From: an uncultured Lentisphaerota bacterium
GTDB lineage: Bacteria > Verrucomicrobiota > Kiritimatiellia > CAIQIC01
DNA: 64,000 bases
Assembly: GCA_903889245.1 (NCBI GenBank)
Contig: CAISWQ010000102.1
Span: 1 to 64,000, forward strand
Reading direction: 5' to 3'
The notes under the pieces were generated by a model. The model searched no databases. It was not told the DNA's origin and saw only the letters and a program-made list of their open reading frames with translations. The first letter of the stretch is position 1, and every line of letters begins with the position of its first letter. Made by a program: the position numbers and the translations under genes. Shown here one piece after another: positions 1-8,799 of the stretch.

Positions 1-128
1 CCCCCCTTGGGGGGCGGGAAGGTTCCGGTCCCGCCACCAATCCCACCACACCCACCCGGTGACATGACCACCCTCTTCCAACCATCCACCCGACCCCCCA
101 AGTGGTGCACTTGGTCCTTGCGCCCGCG

Positions 129-202
129 GGCTTGGAAAAAACAGCGCGAGCTTTTCCCATCCTTGGAAAAACGCCTGTCCCGGTTTTCCAATCCCTGGAA
201 CG
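129..202. repeat. Phased TTCCAAG palindrome array, 3 units
   Basis: Units are centred near 130 (right half clear), 161 and 193, so the gaps are 31 and 32 bp. They lie just downstream of the stop of the minus-strand oxidoreductase gene. Bases 1-128 hold no gene: they contain a CCCCCC/GGGGGG palindrome at 1-14 and a 7-3-7 hairpin (CCAAGTG/CACTTGG) at 98-114. Neither is followed by a T-run on either strand, so no terminator is called. Confidence 0.85.
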
Positions 203-205
203 CCG

Positions 206-1558
206 TCAGACCTCCGGGTGCTGCCACGGCGCGCGGTAGGGCCGGCGCAGCAGTTGCGTCGCCGCCGGATCGCCGGTGACGATGCGCTGCCGCGGGTCAT
301 AGACCAGCCCGCGGCCGAGGTTCAGGCCCACGTTCGCGAGGATGCAACTCGCGGTGGAGATGTGGCCAGCCTCGATATCGGCGACGGGCCGGCCGCGGCT
401 CGCGATGGCGGCGAGGAAGTCGAGCATGTGCCGGCGCGTCGCGGGAGCGGCGTTGAGCTCGATCTTTTTCTCGGTCACGTCCTCGGGATATTTCTCCTTC
501 TCGAAGAGGCACTCGAAGTGCAGCGGCTTGGCGGTCTTGTCCAGCGGGATGTAGTCCGCGCGCATGGTGCTGGCCTTGAGCGTGCCCTTGTCGCCGTAGA
601 TGAACAGCGCCCACGGATAGTCGGGGTCGGGCGGCGAACCCCACGAGCGGTGCTGCCAGACGCAGTTGAACTGGTCGTACTCGAACGTCGCGGTCTGCGT
701 GTCGGAGATGTTCGACTTGCCGCCCTTCTGGACCAGGATGCCGCCGGTGGAACTGACGCGCTTGGGCCAGCCGAGGTTCAGCATCCAGCGCGCGGTGTCG
801 AACATGTGGACGCACATGTCGCCGAGGATGCCGTTGCCATACTCCATGAACGTGCGCCACCAACGCAGGTGCGGCAGGCCGTCGTAGGGCCGCAGCGGCG
901 CGGGGCCGGTCCACATCTCGTAGTCGAGAAAGTCCGGCACCGGCTCGACCGGCGGATTGCCGTTGGCGCGCATGGGGAAATAGCAGCACATCTCGACGTG
1001 GCCGACCGTGCCAAGCAGCCCGGCCTCGACGACCTGCTTCTTCACGTCAATCAGGTGCGGCGTACTCTTGCGCTGCGTGCCCACCTGCACCACGCGGCCG
1101 CAGTTGCGCGCGGCGGCAACCATGGCCTCGCCCTCGAGCACGTCCACGCTGATCGGCTTCTGCACATAGACATCAGCGCCCGCCTTGACCGCGTCAATCA
1201 TCTGGAGCGCGTGCCAGTGGTCGGGACTGCCGATGAGCACGATTTCCGGCTGATGCTCTTTCAGCAGTTGGCGGTAGTCGGTGTAGGTCGGCGGCGCCTT
1301 GCCGGATTTCTGCCGCTGGCTGATGAGCTGCACGGCGCCATCGAGCATGTGGCGGTCGGGGTCGCAGACGGCGACGACCTCCACGGGCGCGACCTGGATC
1401 AGGCGGAACAGGTCGCTCTTGCCGTACCAGCCCGCGCCGATCAGCGCGACGCGGCGCGTCCGCTGCACCAGGTCAACGCCATACGCGCCGAGCGCCGAGA
1501 ACGCGAAGGCGGCCGAGGCCGTTTGCAGGAAGCGACGACGGGAGATGTGGAAGCTCAT
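206..1558 (-). CDS. Gfo/Idh/MocA family oxidoreductase, Tat-exported
   Basis: A 450-residue NAD(P)-dependent oxidoreductase of the Gfo/Idh/MocA family, whose members act on sugars or sugar derivatives. The N-terminus carries a twin-arginine signal (SRRRFLQTASAAFAFSALG), so the protein is probably folded with cofactor and exported. A Rossmann dinucleotide motif follows (RVALIGAGWYGKSD), and the EKP-type signature appears as VQKPISVDV. The start was moved to the ATG at 1558 because the longer ORF adds 33 residues with no family resemblance ahead of the Tat signal. It stands alone on the minus strand. A second Tat-exported paralogue lies at 26577. Substrate is not predictable from sequence. Confidence 0.9.
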   Translation of the reverse strand: MSFHISRRRFLQTASAAFAFSALGAYGVDLVQRTRRVALIGAGWYGKSDLFRLIQVAPVEVVAVCDPDRHMLDGAVQLISQRQKSGKAPPTYTDYRQLLKEHQPEIVLIGSPDHWHALQMIDAVKAGADVYVQKPISVDVLEGEAMVAAARNCGRVVQVGTQRKSTPHLIDVKKQVVEAGLLGTVGHVEMCCYFPMRANGNPPVEPVPDFLDYEMWTGPAPLRPYDGLPHLRWWRTFMEYGNGILGDMCVHMFDTARWMLNLGWPKRVSSTGGILVQKGGKSNISDTQTATFEYDQFNCVWQHRSWGSPPDPDYPWALFIYGDKGTLKASTMRADYIPLDKTAKPLHFECLFEKEKYPEDVTEKKIELNAAPATRRHMLDFLAAIASRGRPVADIEAGHISTASCILANVGLNLGRGLVYDPRQRIVTGDPAATQLLRRPYRAPWQHPEV

Positions 1559-1724
1559 ACCGGGCTGCTCCGGCGGCGGGAACCGGGAAGGCCCACGTTG
1601 TTGCGGGCGGTCGGCGCCATGCCTGACCATTCCTGCCGCACCGCGCACTGATAGCAAGCCGCCCTGTCGGCGGCAATCCGAAACACGCCGTGGTGCAGCG
1701 GGAGCAGCCTAACCACAGGAGCGG

Positions 1725-2990
1725 TCAGCCTTGCGGCGGCGGCGGGGGCGCCTTGGGGAAAAAGATATGCACGCAATCGGGGCAAAGGCCGTGGCTGAAC
1801 ATCGCATCCGAATGGTCGGTGATATAGGTTTCGAGTTGGTTCCAGTAGCCTTTGTCATCGCGGATTTTCTTGCAATGGCCGCAGATGGGCAGCAGACCGC
1901 TCAAGATTTTGACATCCGACAGGGCCCGCTCGCGCTCCGAAACCAGCCGCTCCCGCTCGGCCTCCGCCCTCCGGCGCCCGGTGATATCCTGCACGCTGGA
2001 GAGGATGCAAGGCTCACCGCCAATCTGTACGAAGCCGGCGGAGAACAGCGTGGTCAGCAGATCCCCGCTCTTCCGACGAAACGGTAGTTCCAGCCCCTCA
2101 ATAAGGCCGCGCGCGGTCAACTGCTGCACCACCGCCATGCGCGCTTCCGCTTGCGGCCACAGATGCAGCTCCTCGGTGGTCCGGCCCACGGCCTCGGCAG
2201 AGGTGTAACCGGAAAGCTTCGTGAACCCATCGTTGACTTCCACAATCTGCCCATCGCTCGCACGGGTCAGCGTGAGCGCGTAGGGCGCGGAACGAAAGGC
2301 GGTGGAAAACTTCTGTTCCTGCGTCCGGATATCCTGTAGCAGGCGCTTGTTGACCATCAACCCCAGCGCGTAGGTCAGGCAGATGAACTGCATCTGGTAA
2401 ATAATGTGGAACACCGTCTCTGCGGAGCCGGAGTGGAAATAGTCGCTGTCCGGCTCCGGGTGCAACCAGGTCATAACCACCCGATAGGCGAAGATCAGGG
2501 TGTACGTTCCAAACACCACCCCCACCCAGAAGGTGAGAGGACGCTGCACCGGCGCCACCCGGCGGAACAACAGCCAGACACATTGCAGGGTGACCAGCAG
2601 GAGCGCCAGGGCCAGATTCAGATTACGACCCCAGAGCGAGGGGCTGATGAGCGTCCAGTAGGTGTGCAGTCCCACGAACACCGCCAGCAGCACATAGTTG
2701 TGGGTTTGCGGCCCACGCCGGCCGAGAAATCGCTCCAGCCCCTGGTAGCCGCAGATGGCCCCCCAGATGACCATGGCATTCGAGGGGATCATGGAGAGCC
2801 AATCAGGGATGAGACCCCGCACGACAATCAGGATCAAGCCCGCGGTTTGCAGAGCGAAGTCGGCGGCCCAATAGCCCACGCCGTCGAACCGTTTATGGTT
2901 CTGCCGCCACAAAGCCACGATCAGCAGCGTGCAGACCACGTCGGTAATGACACCGCTGAAAACCGCCGTACGTAAATCAAGTGCGATCAT
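1725..2990 (-). CDS. Membrane PAS-domain sensor protein with C-terminal Cys motif
   Basis: A 421-residue protein with about seven N-terminal membrane helices (roughly residues 1-220), then a PAS domain around residues 230-355 that includes the PAC-like segment SSVQDITGRRRAEAERERL. A short coiled coil leads to a C-terminal motif, LPICGHCKKIRDDKGYWNQL, with a later CPDC pair. This tail recurs at the ends of bacterial PAS/response-regulator proteins and has a C-x2-C...C-x2-C layout suggesting metal binding. No histidine kinase, GGDEF or methyl-accepting domain is present, so output must go through the Cys tail or a partner. The start at MIALDL fits the first helix; the longer ORF start is unlikely. 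Confidence 0.75.
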   Translation of the reverse strand: MIALDLRTAVFSGVITDVVCTLLIVALWRQNHKRFDGVGYWAADFALQTAGLILIVVRGLIPDWLSMIPSNAMVIWGAICGYQGLERFLGRRGPQTHNYVLLAVFVGLHTYWTLISPSLWGRNLNLALALLLVTLQCVWLLFRRVAPVQRPLTFWVGVVFGTYTLIFAYRVVMTWLHPEPDSDYFHSGSAETVFHIIYQMQFICLTYALGLMVNKRLLQDIRTQEQKFSTAFRSAPYALTLTRASDGQIVEVNDGFTKLSGYTSAEAVGRTTEELHLWPQAEARMAVVQQLTARGLIEGLELPFRRKSGDLLTTLFSAGFVQIGGEPCILSSVQDITGRRRAEAERERLVSERERALSDVKILSGLLPICGHCKKIRDDKGYWNQLETYITDHSDAMFSHGLCPDCVHIFFPKAPPPPPQG

Positions 2991-3318
2991 CTCTTCACTG
3001 CACCATTCCACCCCCTTCAAGCACCAGACACCTGCACCAAGGCATCCGCAGACATCACGCCAGGGCCACACCCACTGCCGAGCGCGGCGGATGCTAGGCA
3101 ATGGCCGGGGCCGGGTCAAGCACCGCGCGCGAACATTCGACCAGCGGTTGTAAAAAATTCCCCGGTCTCATTGACACGCCGTCTGTGATCTGGTAAGCGA
3201 CTCGCGGTTTCAACGCACAAGAAACCGCAAGCGGTGTGGCGGCGTGATGTCGTCATAGGAAATTTGGATGGTCGGGCCGCCATCCAGTAAATCGCATAAC
3301 GATTGACTGGAGGCTGTC
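2991..3318. other. Divergent intergenic region with two hairpins
   Basis: This gap separates the minus-strand PAS gene from the plus-strand glycan locus and holds no convincing gene. It contains a promoter-like pair (listed separately), a hairpin with an 8-bp stem GCGGTTTC/GAAACCGC at 3204-3228 and a 7-bp stem TGGATGG/CCATCCA at 3265-3286. Both hairpins would lie in the leader of the glycan locus transcript. No T-run follows either, so they are not called terminators. Confidence 0.5.
3171..3199 (+). promoter_or_regulatory. Candidate sigma-70-type promoter of the glycan locus
   Basis: A perfect TTGACA is followed after 17 bp by TAAGCG. The -35 element is consensus but the -10 is weak. The same TAAGC-type -10 follows the perfect -35 of the deoA gene in this window, which gives modest support. 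The predicted leader would be about 115 nt and include two hairpins. Confidence 0.4.
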
Positions 3319-3651
3319 ATGCCCGACGCGGGTGAGAAGCCGGTCACCGGGGCCGGTTGTTTGTTGCGTACCTACTGGATGCTAGCCGGTAAGGCCCTGC
3401 TGGTACTACTGGCCATCTTCATTGCCCAACAGAAGGGTCTCGACTTTACCTACCACGATCTCCTGTACTGGCTGGTAACCGGCTCGGTCGTGGCGGCACG
3501 CTTCTGGGATATTCACTATCTGCAAGGCCAGACGGCCGATGGCAGGCCGGCCACCCCGCAACAGTGGCGACGCTACAGCCTCGTGCTGCTCAGCGTGGCG
3601 GCCCTGTTCTGGGGTTTGAGTCATGGGCTGGCCAGGCTGCACGGCAATTAG
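3319..3651 (+). CDS. Small integral membrane protein of unknown function
   Basis: 110 residues with three likely membrane helices (about 22-37, 47-60 and 85-105). No recognised family. A clear ribosome-binding site, GGAGG, precedes the ATG, so this is probably a real gene although short. It is the first gene of the plus-strand glycan locus; the next gene (GT-C transferase) starts 13 bp after its stop, which suggests co-transcription and perhaps a helper role for that enzyme. Confidence 0.6.
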   Translation: MPDAGEKPVTGAGCLLRTYWMLAGKALLVLLAIFIAQQKGLDFTYHDLLYWLVTGSVVAARFWDIHYLQGQTADGRPATPQQWRRYSLVLLSVAALFWGLSHGLARLHGN

Positions 3652-3664
3652 AGAGCGCTTGTTG

Positions 3665-5554
3665 ATGGAAACCCGCAAATATATTCAACAGGGGTTGCTC
3701 TACGGTGCGCTCCCGCTGCTGGCCTTCGTCGCGACGTGGTGGCTGCATCGTTTTATCCTGCACGGCGCACCCATTACGACCGACGAAAACAGCTATGTCT
3801 TTCAAGCCTATAATTTTCTGGCCGGTGTCATCGCCCGCCCGTGTCCGCCCCTGCCGGAAGGTTTTTTCCATGCGATGATCATTTGCGATGAACGGGTGGG
3901 CTGGCTGTCCCGCTATCCACCCGGCCACTCGTTGTGGCTGGTGCCGGGCTGCCTGCTGCAACAACCCCATCTCATGGTTGCGCTGGCCGCAGCCCTGTCG
4001 GTGCTGCTCATGGCCCGCATCGGGTCGGTGTTGGGTGGGCCTGTTACCTGGCTGGCGCCCCTGCTTCTTTTGCTGTCGCCCTTCTTTCTCTTCACGCATG
4101 GCACCTTGCTCGGACACAGCAGTGGTTTACTGGCCACGCTGGTGCTCTTGTATGCGTTTCTGCGCTGGCAACAGGAGGACAGGCTGCTTTATGCGGCGCT
4201 GGCCGGCCTGGGTTGGAGTTGGCTTTATTTGAACCGCACCTATACCGCCATGTTGTTCGTGCCGCCGCTGGCCCTCTATGGTCTGTTCACGCTGTACCGG
4301 CAGTTTCGCCAACGCACAGCCTGGCTTGGCCTGCTGTTGTTCGCGGGCACGTCCGCGTTGGGGGTGGTGCTGATCTTGGTCTATAACCATCTGGCCCTTG
4401 GTGACGCGTGGACCATGACCTACCTCTATTTCCGGCCCACGGAGACCCTCGGCTTCGGCGTCAAGCAGATTGACCATGCGCGAATTGTGCATACGTTGGC
4501 CGAGGGTCTGCGCATGTTGGGGCAAAACCTGCGCCTCTATGACCACTGGCTTTTCGGCTTCACCGGGTCCCTGGGTATAACGGGGCTGGCCTTCCTGGCA
4601 GGTTGGCGTAAAAAATGGAGCCCCTTGCTGCTCATGATGCCCATCATGGTGTGGGCCGGTTATGTCCTCTTCTGGTATCACGGCCCGCACGAGGTGGGGC
4701 CGGCTTATTACACGGAAACCCTGCCCTTCATTATTTTGGGCGCAGCCTTGGGGCTGGCCCGCCTGTTCGTGTGGTTACAGAGGCAACACTGGGGTTGGCG
4801 CTGCGGGCTGCTCCTGCTCTGCGGTGGCTGGCTGATGGTGGCAGCGCACTTCATGGCGCAGCAGGCTTCGGCCTTGGAGGCCCAGTGTCAACCGCTCGCC
4901 ACGTTGCAGCAGGTGGTGCGACAAGCGCCACCTAACTCCGCCGTCGTCATCCCCGCCGACACGCCCTTTTCCAGCCGGCGGTTCGGCCCGTTGCTTTTCA
5001 ACCCACAAGGGCTGGAGAGCCAACCCGTACTTGTCCGTTCCGCTGGAGGCCTGAACGGCAGTCTGATGCCCAAGCTATTCCCCGACCGCCGGCTCCTTAT
5101 GCTGTCGCAGCAGGATGGTCGCCCCCAGTTGGTCCCGCTACCTCCTGCTGCCGCACACTACCGGCTTGAGCCGCAGGATCTCTACTACCGGACAGGCGAG
5201 CGCCAGCGCGCCACCAAGTCCCAGACTATGCTGCTGGTGGCACAACAGGCGAAGGATCGCCCCGGCTTCTTCGCTTTCGGACAGACGGCCTGGTTGCCCC
5301 CGGGCCGGTTCGCCATCGAATTTGATCTCACCATCAGCCAGACCACAAACGACACGACCGTGGCGACCGTAGAACTGGCGCGTCACAGCGGACGGGAGAT
5401 CGTGGCGCGGCAGGAGTGCCGACAGAGCACAGAGACCCCTCCCCGCCTGACACTCTGCACGACCAATTTTTTTGAAATAGAGCCGCGCGTGTATTTTCAC
5501 GGTCACGGTGCTGTGACACTGCGCGGCATCACCATACAGGAACTCACCCCATGA
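3665..5554 (+). CDS. Polytopic membrane protein, GT-C glycosyltransferase-like
   Basis: 629 residues, about ten to twelve membrane helices in the first 420 residues, then a soluble C-terminal domain rich in beta strands (about 420-629). An acidic stretch in the first loop (APITTDENSYVFQA) resembles the catalytic loop of lipid-phosphate-sugar-dependent GT-C transferases of the ArnT/PMT type. Function as a glycosyl transferase to a lipid or protein acceptor is inferred from this topology and from the two following glycosyltransferase genes; the GT2 start overlaps its stop by ATGA. The start was placed at METRKY because an upstream ORF extension overlaps the preceding gene and has no signal. The true family is uncertain. 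Confidence 0.65.
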   Translation: METRKYIQQGLLYGALPLLAFVATWWLHRFILHGAPITTDENSYVFQAYNFLAGVIARPCPPLPEGFFHAMIICDERVGWLSRYPPGHSLWLVPGCLLQQPHLMVALAAALSVLLMARIGSVLGGPVTWLAPLLLLLSPFFLFTHGTLLGHSSGLLATLVLLYAFLRWQQEDRLLYAALAGLGWSWLYLNRTYTAMLFVPPLALYGLFTLYRQFRQRTAWLGLLLFAGTSALGVVLILVYNHLALGDAWTMTYLYFRPTETLGFGVKQIDHARIVHTLAEGLRMLGQNLRLYDHWLFGFTGSLGITGLAFLAGWRKKWSPLLLMMPIMVWAGYVLFWYHGPHEVGPAYYTETLPFIILGAALGLARLFVWLQRQHWGWRCGLLLLCGGWLMVAAHFMAQQASALEAQCQPLATLQQVVRQAPPNSAVVIPADTPFSSRRFGPLLFNPQGLESQPVLVRSAGGLNGSLMPKLFPDRRLLMLSQQDGRPQLVPLPPAAAHYRLEPQDLYYRTGERQRATKSQTMLLVAQQAKDRPGFFAFGQTAWLPPGRFAIEFDLTISQTTNDTTVATVELARHSGREIVARQECRQSTETPPRLTLCTTNFFEIEPRVYFHGHGAVTLRGITIQELTP

Positions 5555-6267
5555 CCACGGCCCTTCACACCACGACGGCAAACCCGCCCGTAGCGCAGAT
5601 AGATGTGGTGGTGCCCGTGCTCAACGAGCTGGACATGTTGCCCCGCTTTCTGGAACGGGTCCGCGCCTTGCCCCTGCCCTTGCATTTGATCTTTGTGGAT
5701 AACGGATCCACGGATGGGACCCTGCCTTTTTTACGGGAACAGACGGATGTTCAACTGATCGAGCATGGCCAGAATCTGGGTTATGGCCGCTCCCTCGCCG
5801 ACGGCCTGCTGGCCTCGACCGCCCCACGAGTCATCATTCTGGACGCTGACTGCGAATATCCACCCGAAGCCATCCCTGCTTTGCTGACGGCCCTGGAGCA
5901 GACGGCCATGGTCTATGCCAGCCGTTTTCTGAACGCCAGACAGGTGGCTATGGCGCCTCTGCGCCGGTGGGGGAACCGCGGCCTGACGGCCCTCTTCAAT
6001 CTGCTCTACGGCCAACAGTTGACCGACCTTTACACGGGCATGAAGGCCCTGCGACGCTCCGCCTTTACGGGGCTGACGTTCACCCGCGGCGGCTTTGAGC
6101 ATGTGATGGAACTCTCGGCCAAGGTGGCGCGGCGCGGCGTGCATATCGGCGAAGTCCCGGTGGCCTATACCCCGCGGCAGACAGGACGCTCCAAGATGCA
6201 ACATGTTCCTGAATTCCTGAAGGCCGTTGGCTGCCTGCTCTATTATCGCGGGGGGTGTCATGACTGA
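5551..6267 (+). CDS. Glycosyltransferase family 2 (dolichol-phosphate-mannose synthase-like)
   Basis: 238 residues with the GT-A fold signatures of family 2: an N-terminal VVVPVLNELDMLPRFLERV, the FVDNGSTDGT loop, and ILDADCEYPPEAIP with the metal-binding DAD triad. No C-terminal membrane helices, so it is a cytosolic enzyme of the DPM1 type that would transfer sugar from a nucleotide donor to a polyprenyl phosphate. It overlaps the upstream membrane transferase by four bases and the downstream fusion protein by eight, so translation is probably coupled. A plausible job is to make the lipid-linked donor used by the GT-C-like neighbour; this is inference. Confidence 0.85.
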   Translation: MTTALHTTTANPPVAQIDVVVPVLNELDMLPRFLERVRALPLPLHLIFVDNGSTDGTLPFLREQTDVQLIEHGQNLGYGRSLADGLLASTAPRVIILDADCEYPPEAIPALLTALEQTAMVYASRFLNARQVAMAPLRRWGNRGLTALFNLLYGQQLTDLYTGMKALRRSAFTGLTFTRGGFEHVMELSAKVARRGVHIGEVPVAYTPRQTGRSKMQHVPEFLKAVGCLLYYRGGCHD

Positions 6268-7699
6268 ACGCATCAGCCTGATCCCGGCCGCCGGCCGGGG
6301 AACCCGCGCCTACCCTTACACCCGAAACATCCCCAAGGGCCTGCTCAAGGTGGCTGGCAAACCGTTGCTGGAACACCTGGTGGAACTGCAACGCGACCAG
6401 TTGAAAGTTGAGCACATTTACATGGTTGTCGGCGCCACCGGACAACAAATCCGCGATTATTTTGGCGATGGCAGCCGCTGGGGCGTCCGGATTGACTATC
6501 TCCAAAATGACCGTGTGGATTTGGGCCTGGCCTATTCCGTGGCCCTCGGCGCACAGGTCATCCGCGAACCCTTCTGGTTAATGCTCTCCGATGAGTTCTA
6601 TCAGGACACCAACCATGGCGCGCTGGCCAGCCTGACGTTGAGCGCTGATCAACTGGGCTACTGCGGGCTGATGCAATCGCAGGACTGGGATCGCATCCGC
6701 CGCAACTACACGGTCACCCTCGAAGGCGGACGCGTCACCCGGTTGCTGGAAAAGCCGAAGGAGCGGCAAGGCGACCTGCTGGGCACGGGCACCTTGCTGC
6801 TGTCGCCCAAAATCTTTGACCTGCTCAAGCAGGCCTTGGCCGCCGCCACCAAACCGCCGGATTTCATCGGGGTGTTGGATCAGGCGGTCCGCGCCGGCGC
6901 ACTGCTCCGGCCGCTGCTGCTCACCGGCCACTACCTCAACATCAACGAGGTGGACAGCCTGAACTGGGCCAATTTTCTCGGGCGCAGCCGCCAGTTGCCG
7001 ACCGCGAGTATCAGTGTCGTCGTGCAATCCTTGGGCACCGAGACCGGGCTCGCCCGTGTGGCGGCCGAGTTCAACGAGTTGCCCCCTGTCACCGAAGTCC
7101 TCGTGGTGGTGCCGTCCGGAATCCATCAACCAGCCTGGAGCCATGCACTCGCCAAGGTGCGCTGGCTCCCCGCCCCTCCGGGCTGTGCTGAATATGGCAG
7201 CCTGATCGCCTACGGCCTGGATCAGGCCCGGGGCGATATCCTGACGGTCGTGGAAGGCGCGTACTCTTTTCTCCCGCGCGACCTAGCCAAACTGCTCGCC
7301 TACTTGGCGGACGCCGATCTGGTGTTGGGCACCCGGACCACACGCCAACTGATCCAGCAGGGCAGCCGTATGCGCGGCAGCGTGCGCCTGGCGCATCTTT
7401 TTCTGGCCGGCCTGATCGAGGTGCTCTGGCTCGGTCACCACATCCGCCTGACCGACGCGGGCTGCACCTTCCGCGCCCTCTGGCGGCACAGCTATCTGGA
7501 TATTCGCGACCGCCTGCACAGCATCGGCCCCGAATATGTGCTTGAGATGGATATCGAAACCCTGCGCGCCCGCAAGCGTCTGATCGAAGTGCCCGTCAGT
7601 TTTCTCCACACCAACGAAACGCTGGCCGAACGCTATCAGCATCCGCGCGTGTTCTTCCAGATGCTCTGGACGATCCTGCGGAAACGCTGGGGCGCTTGA
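6260..7699 (+). CDS. Nucleotidyltransferase-glycosyltransferase 2 fusion protein
   Basis: 479 residues with two domains. Residues 1-235 form a sugar/alcohol-phosphate nucleotidyltransferase: the NTP-binding LIPAAGRGTRAYPYTRNIPK, a lysine in the KPLLEH segment, then MLSDEF in place of the usual GD and LLEKP. Residues 250-479 resemble a GT2 domain (YGLDQARGDILTVVEGAYS, and TDAGCTFRALW like the DPM1 family). One polypeptide would activate a sugar and transfer it. The start at MTERIS overlaps the end of the preceding GT2 gene; the longer ORF start would read through it. The Asp metal ligands of the second domain look eroded (DILTVVEGA), so its catalytic state is uncertain. Confidence 0.8.
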   Translation: MTERISLIPAAGRGTRAYPYTRNIPKGLLKVAGKPLLEHLVELQRDQLKVEHIYMVVGATGQQIRDYFGDGSRWGVRIDYLQNDRVDLGLAYSVALGAQVIREPFWLMLSDEFYQDTNHGALASLTLSADQLGYCGLMQSQDWDRIRRNYTVTLEGGRVTRLLEKPKERQGDLLGTGTLLLSPKIFDLLKQALAAATKPPDFIGVLDQAVRAGALLRPLLLTGHYLNINEVDSLNWANFLGRSRQLPTASISVVVQSLGTETGLARVAAEFNELPPVTEVLVVVPSGIHQPAWSHALAKVRWLPAPPGCAEYGSLIAYGLDQARGDILTVVEGAYSFLPRDLAKLLAYLADADLVLGTRTTRQLIQQGSRMRGSVRLAHLFLAGLIEVLWLGHHIRLTDAGCTFRALWRHSYLDIRDRLHSIGPEYVLEMDIETLRARKRLIEVPVSFLHTNETLAERYQHPRVFFQMLWTILRKRWGA

Positions 7700-7704
7700 C
7701 CGTA

Positions 7705-8634
7705 TCAGGCCGGAGGACGGTGCAAGATCAGTGCGAGATAGAGCGCATAAAGAAGGAGCAATAGCACGCCGCGCCGGCGCGTGATGAAGCCCGACCGCGG
7801 CGGATAGGAGAACAGCACCGCCACCACGCCGCAGGAAAGCGCGACGAGCAATTCCCGTGCGCCCACGGTGATCGGGTGCAGGATGGCGGCCACGGCGATG
7901 ATGAAGAGGCCGTTGAAGATATTGCTGCCCAGAATCGTCCCCAAGCCCACCTCGTCGTGTTTGCGCAGTTTGGCCATGAGCGTGGTCGCCAACTCCGGCA
8001 CGGAGGTGCCCACCGCCACCACGGTGGACCCGATGATAAACTCGTCCAAGCCCCACGCCTGCGCCATACCGCGTGCGCCCAGAACAATCAACTTGCCGGC
8101 GGCGATCAGCAAGAGCAGTCCCAGTGCGCCGGAACCGAGGGCGGACCAACCGCGCCGGGCGCCAAGGATGGGACCGGCCGCACTCCGCTGCCGCCGCGCC
8201 TCGCGGAGCACCGCGATCAACCAGCCGCCGAACAGGGCCAGCAAAAGAAAACCCTCAAGGCGTGTCAGCGTGCCGTCCCAGAAGAGTACACCGAGCACGA
8301 GCGGTGAGAGCAGGGCGACGGGGAAATCCCGCTTGAGGCTGTCGCGCGGGCTCTGGATACCGGAGATCACCAGCGCCACGGCCAGAATCAACGCCACATT
8401 CACGACGTTGCTGCCGAGCGCATCGCCGAGCGAAATCTCGGGTTCGCCCGCCAGGGCCGAATTGACCGCCACGGTGAGCTCGGGACTGGAGGTGGCAAAC
8501 GCCGCGACGGTGGCCCCGATGATCCCCGGCGCGATCCGCGCCCACTGCGCCAGCCCCACGGCGCCGCGCACAAAAAGTTCGCCGCCCAAGCCCGCGCAAA
8601 CCAGACCGGCCAGCAATGCCAGATAAGCTTGCAT
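7705..8634 (-). CDS. Sodium/calcium exchanger family protein (YrbG-like)
   Basis: 309 residues, ten to eleven membrane helices, with the two inverted alpha repeats of the CaCA family: GATVAAFATSSPELTVA near residue 40 followed by LGDALGSNVVN, and GSTVVAVGTSVPELATTL near residue 200 followed by LGTILGSNIFN. It exchanges Ca2+ (or K+) for Na+ or H+ across the inner membrane. The start was set at MQAYLALL; the longer ORF adds 41 residues that are not membrane-like and run into the hairpin region. It converges with the glycan locus, with only five bases between stops. Confidence 0.9.
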   Translation of the reverse strand: MQAYLALLAGLVCAGLGGELFVRGAVGLAQWARIAPGIIGATVAAFATSSPELTVAVNSALAGEPEISLGDALGSNVVNVALILAVALVISGIQSPRDSLKRDFPVALLSPLVLGVLFWDGTLTRLEGFLLLALFGGWLIAVLREARRQRSAAGPILGARRGWSALGSGALGLLLLIAAGKLIVLGARGMAQAWGLDEFIIGSTVVAVGTSVPELATTLMAKLRKHDEVGLGTILGSNIFNGLFIIAVAAILHPITVGARELLVALSCGVVAVLFSYPPRSGFITRRRGVLLLLLYALYLALILHRPPA

Positions 8635-8740
8635 GGCGACATGATAAGGCTGGCGCGCGTCCTGCCAAGCCAAACCGCCATAAACCTGTCGGGTGGCCCA
8701 CCACCACACATGGATGAGATTTTTTTCCACCCCAAAAATG

Positions 8741-8773
8741 AAAACCGGGTTCTCCAAGACATGGAAAACCCGG
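8741..8773 (-). terminator. Intrinsic terminator after the GYF_2 gene
   Basis: On the minus strand a stem CCGGGTT/AACCCGG is followed at once by TTTTCATTTTT. It sits 27 bp after the GYF_2 gene stop and before the exchanger gene. The loop contains TCCATGTCTTGGA, a degenerate relative of the dispersed TTCCAAG palindrome. Confidence 0.65.
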
Positions 8774-8799
8774 CACGACCCTTACCTGCACTGGATAGC

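Noticed and set aside
98-114. CCAAGTG/CACTTGG hairpin as terminator of the first gene
   Set aside because: No T-run follows the stem on either strand.
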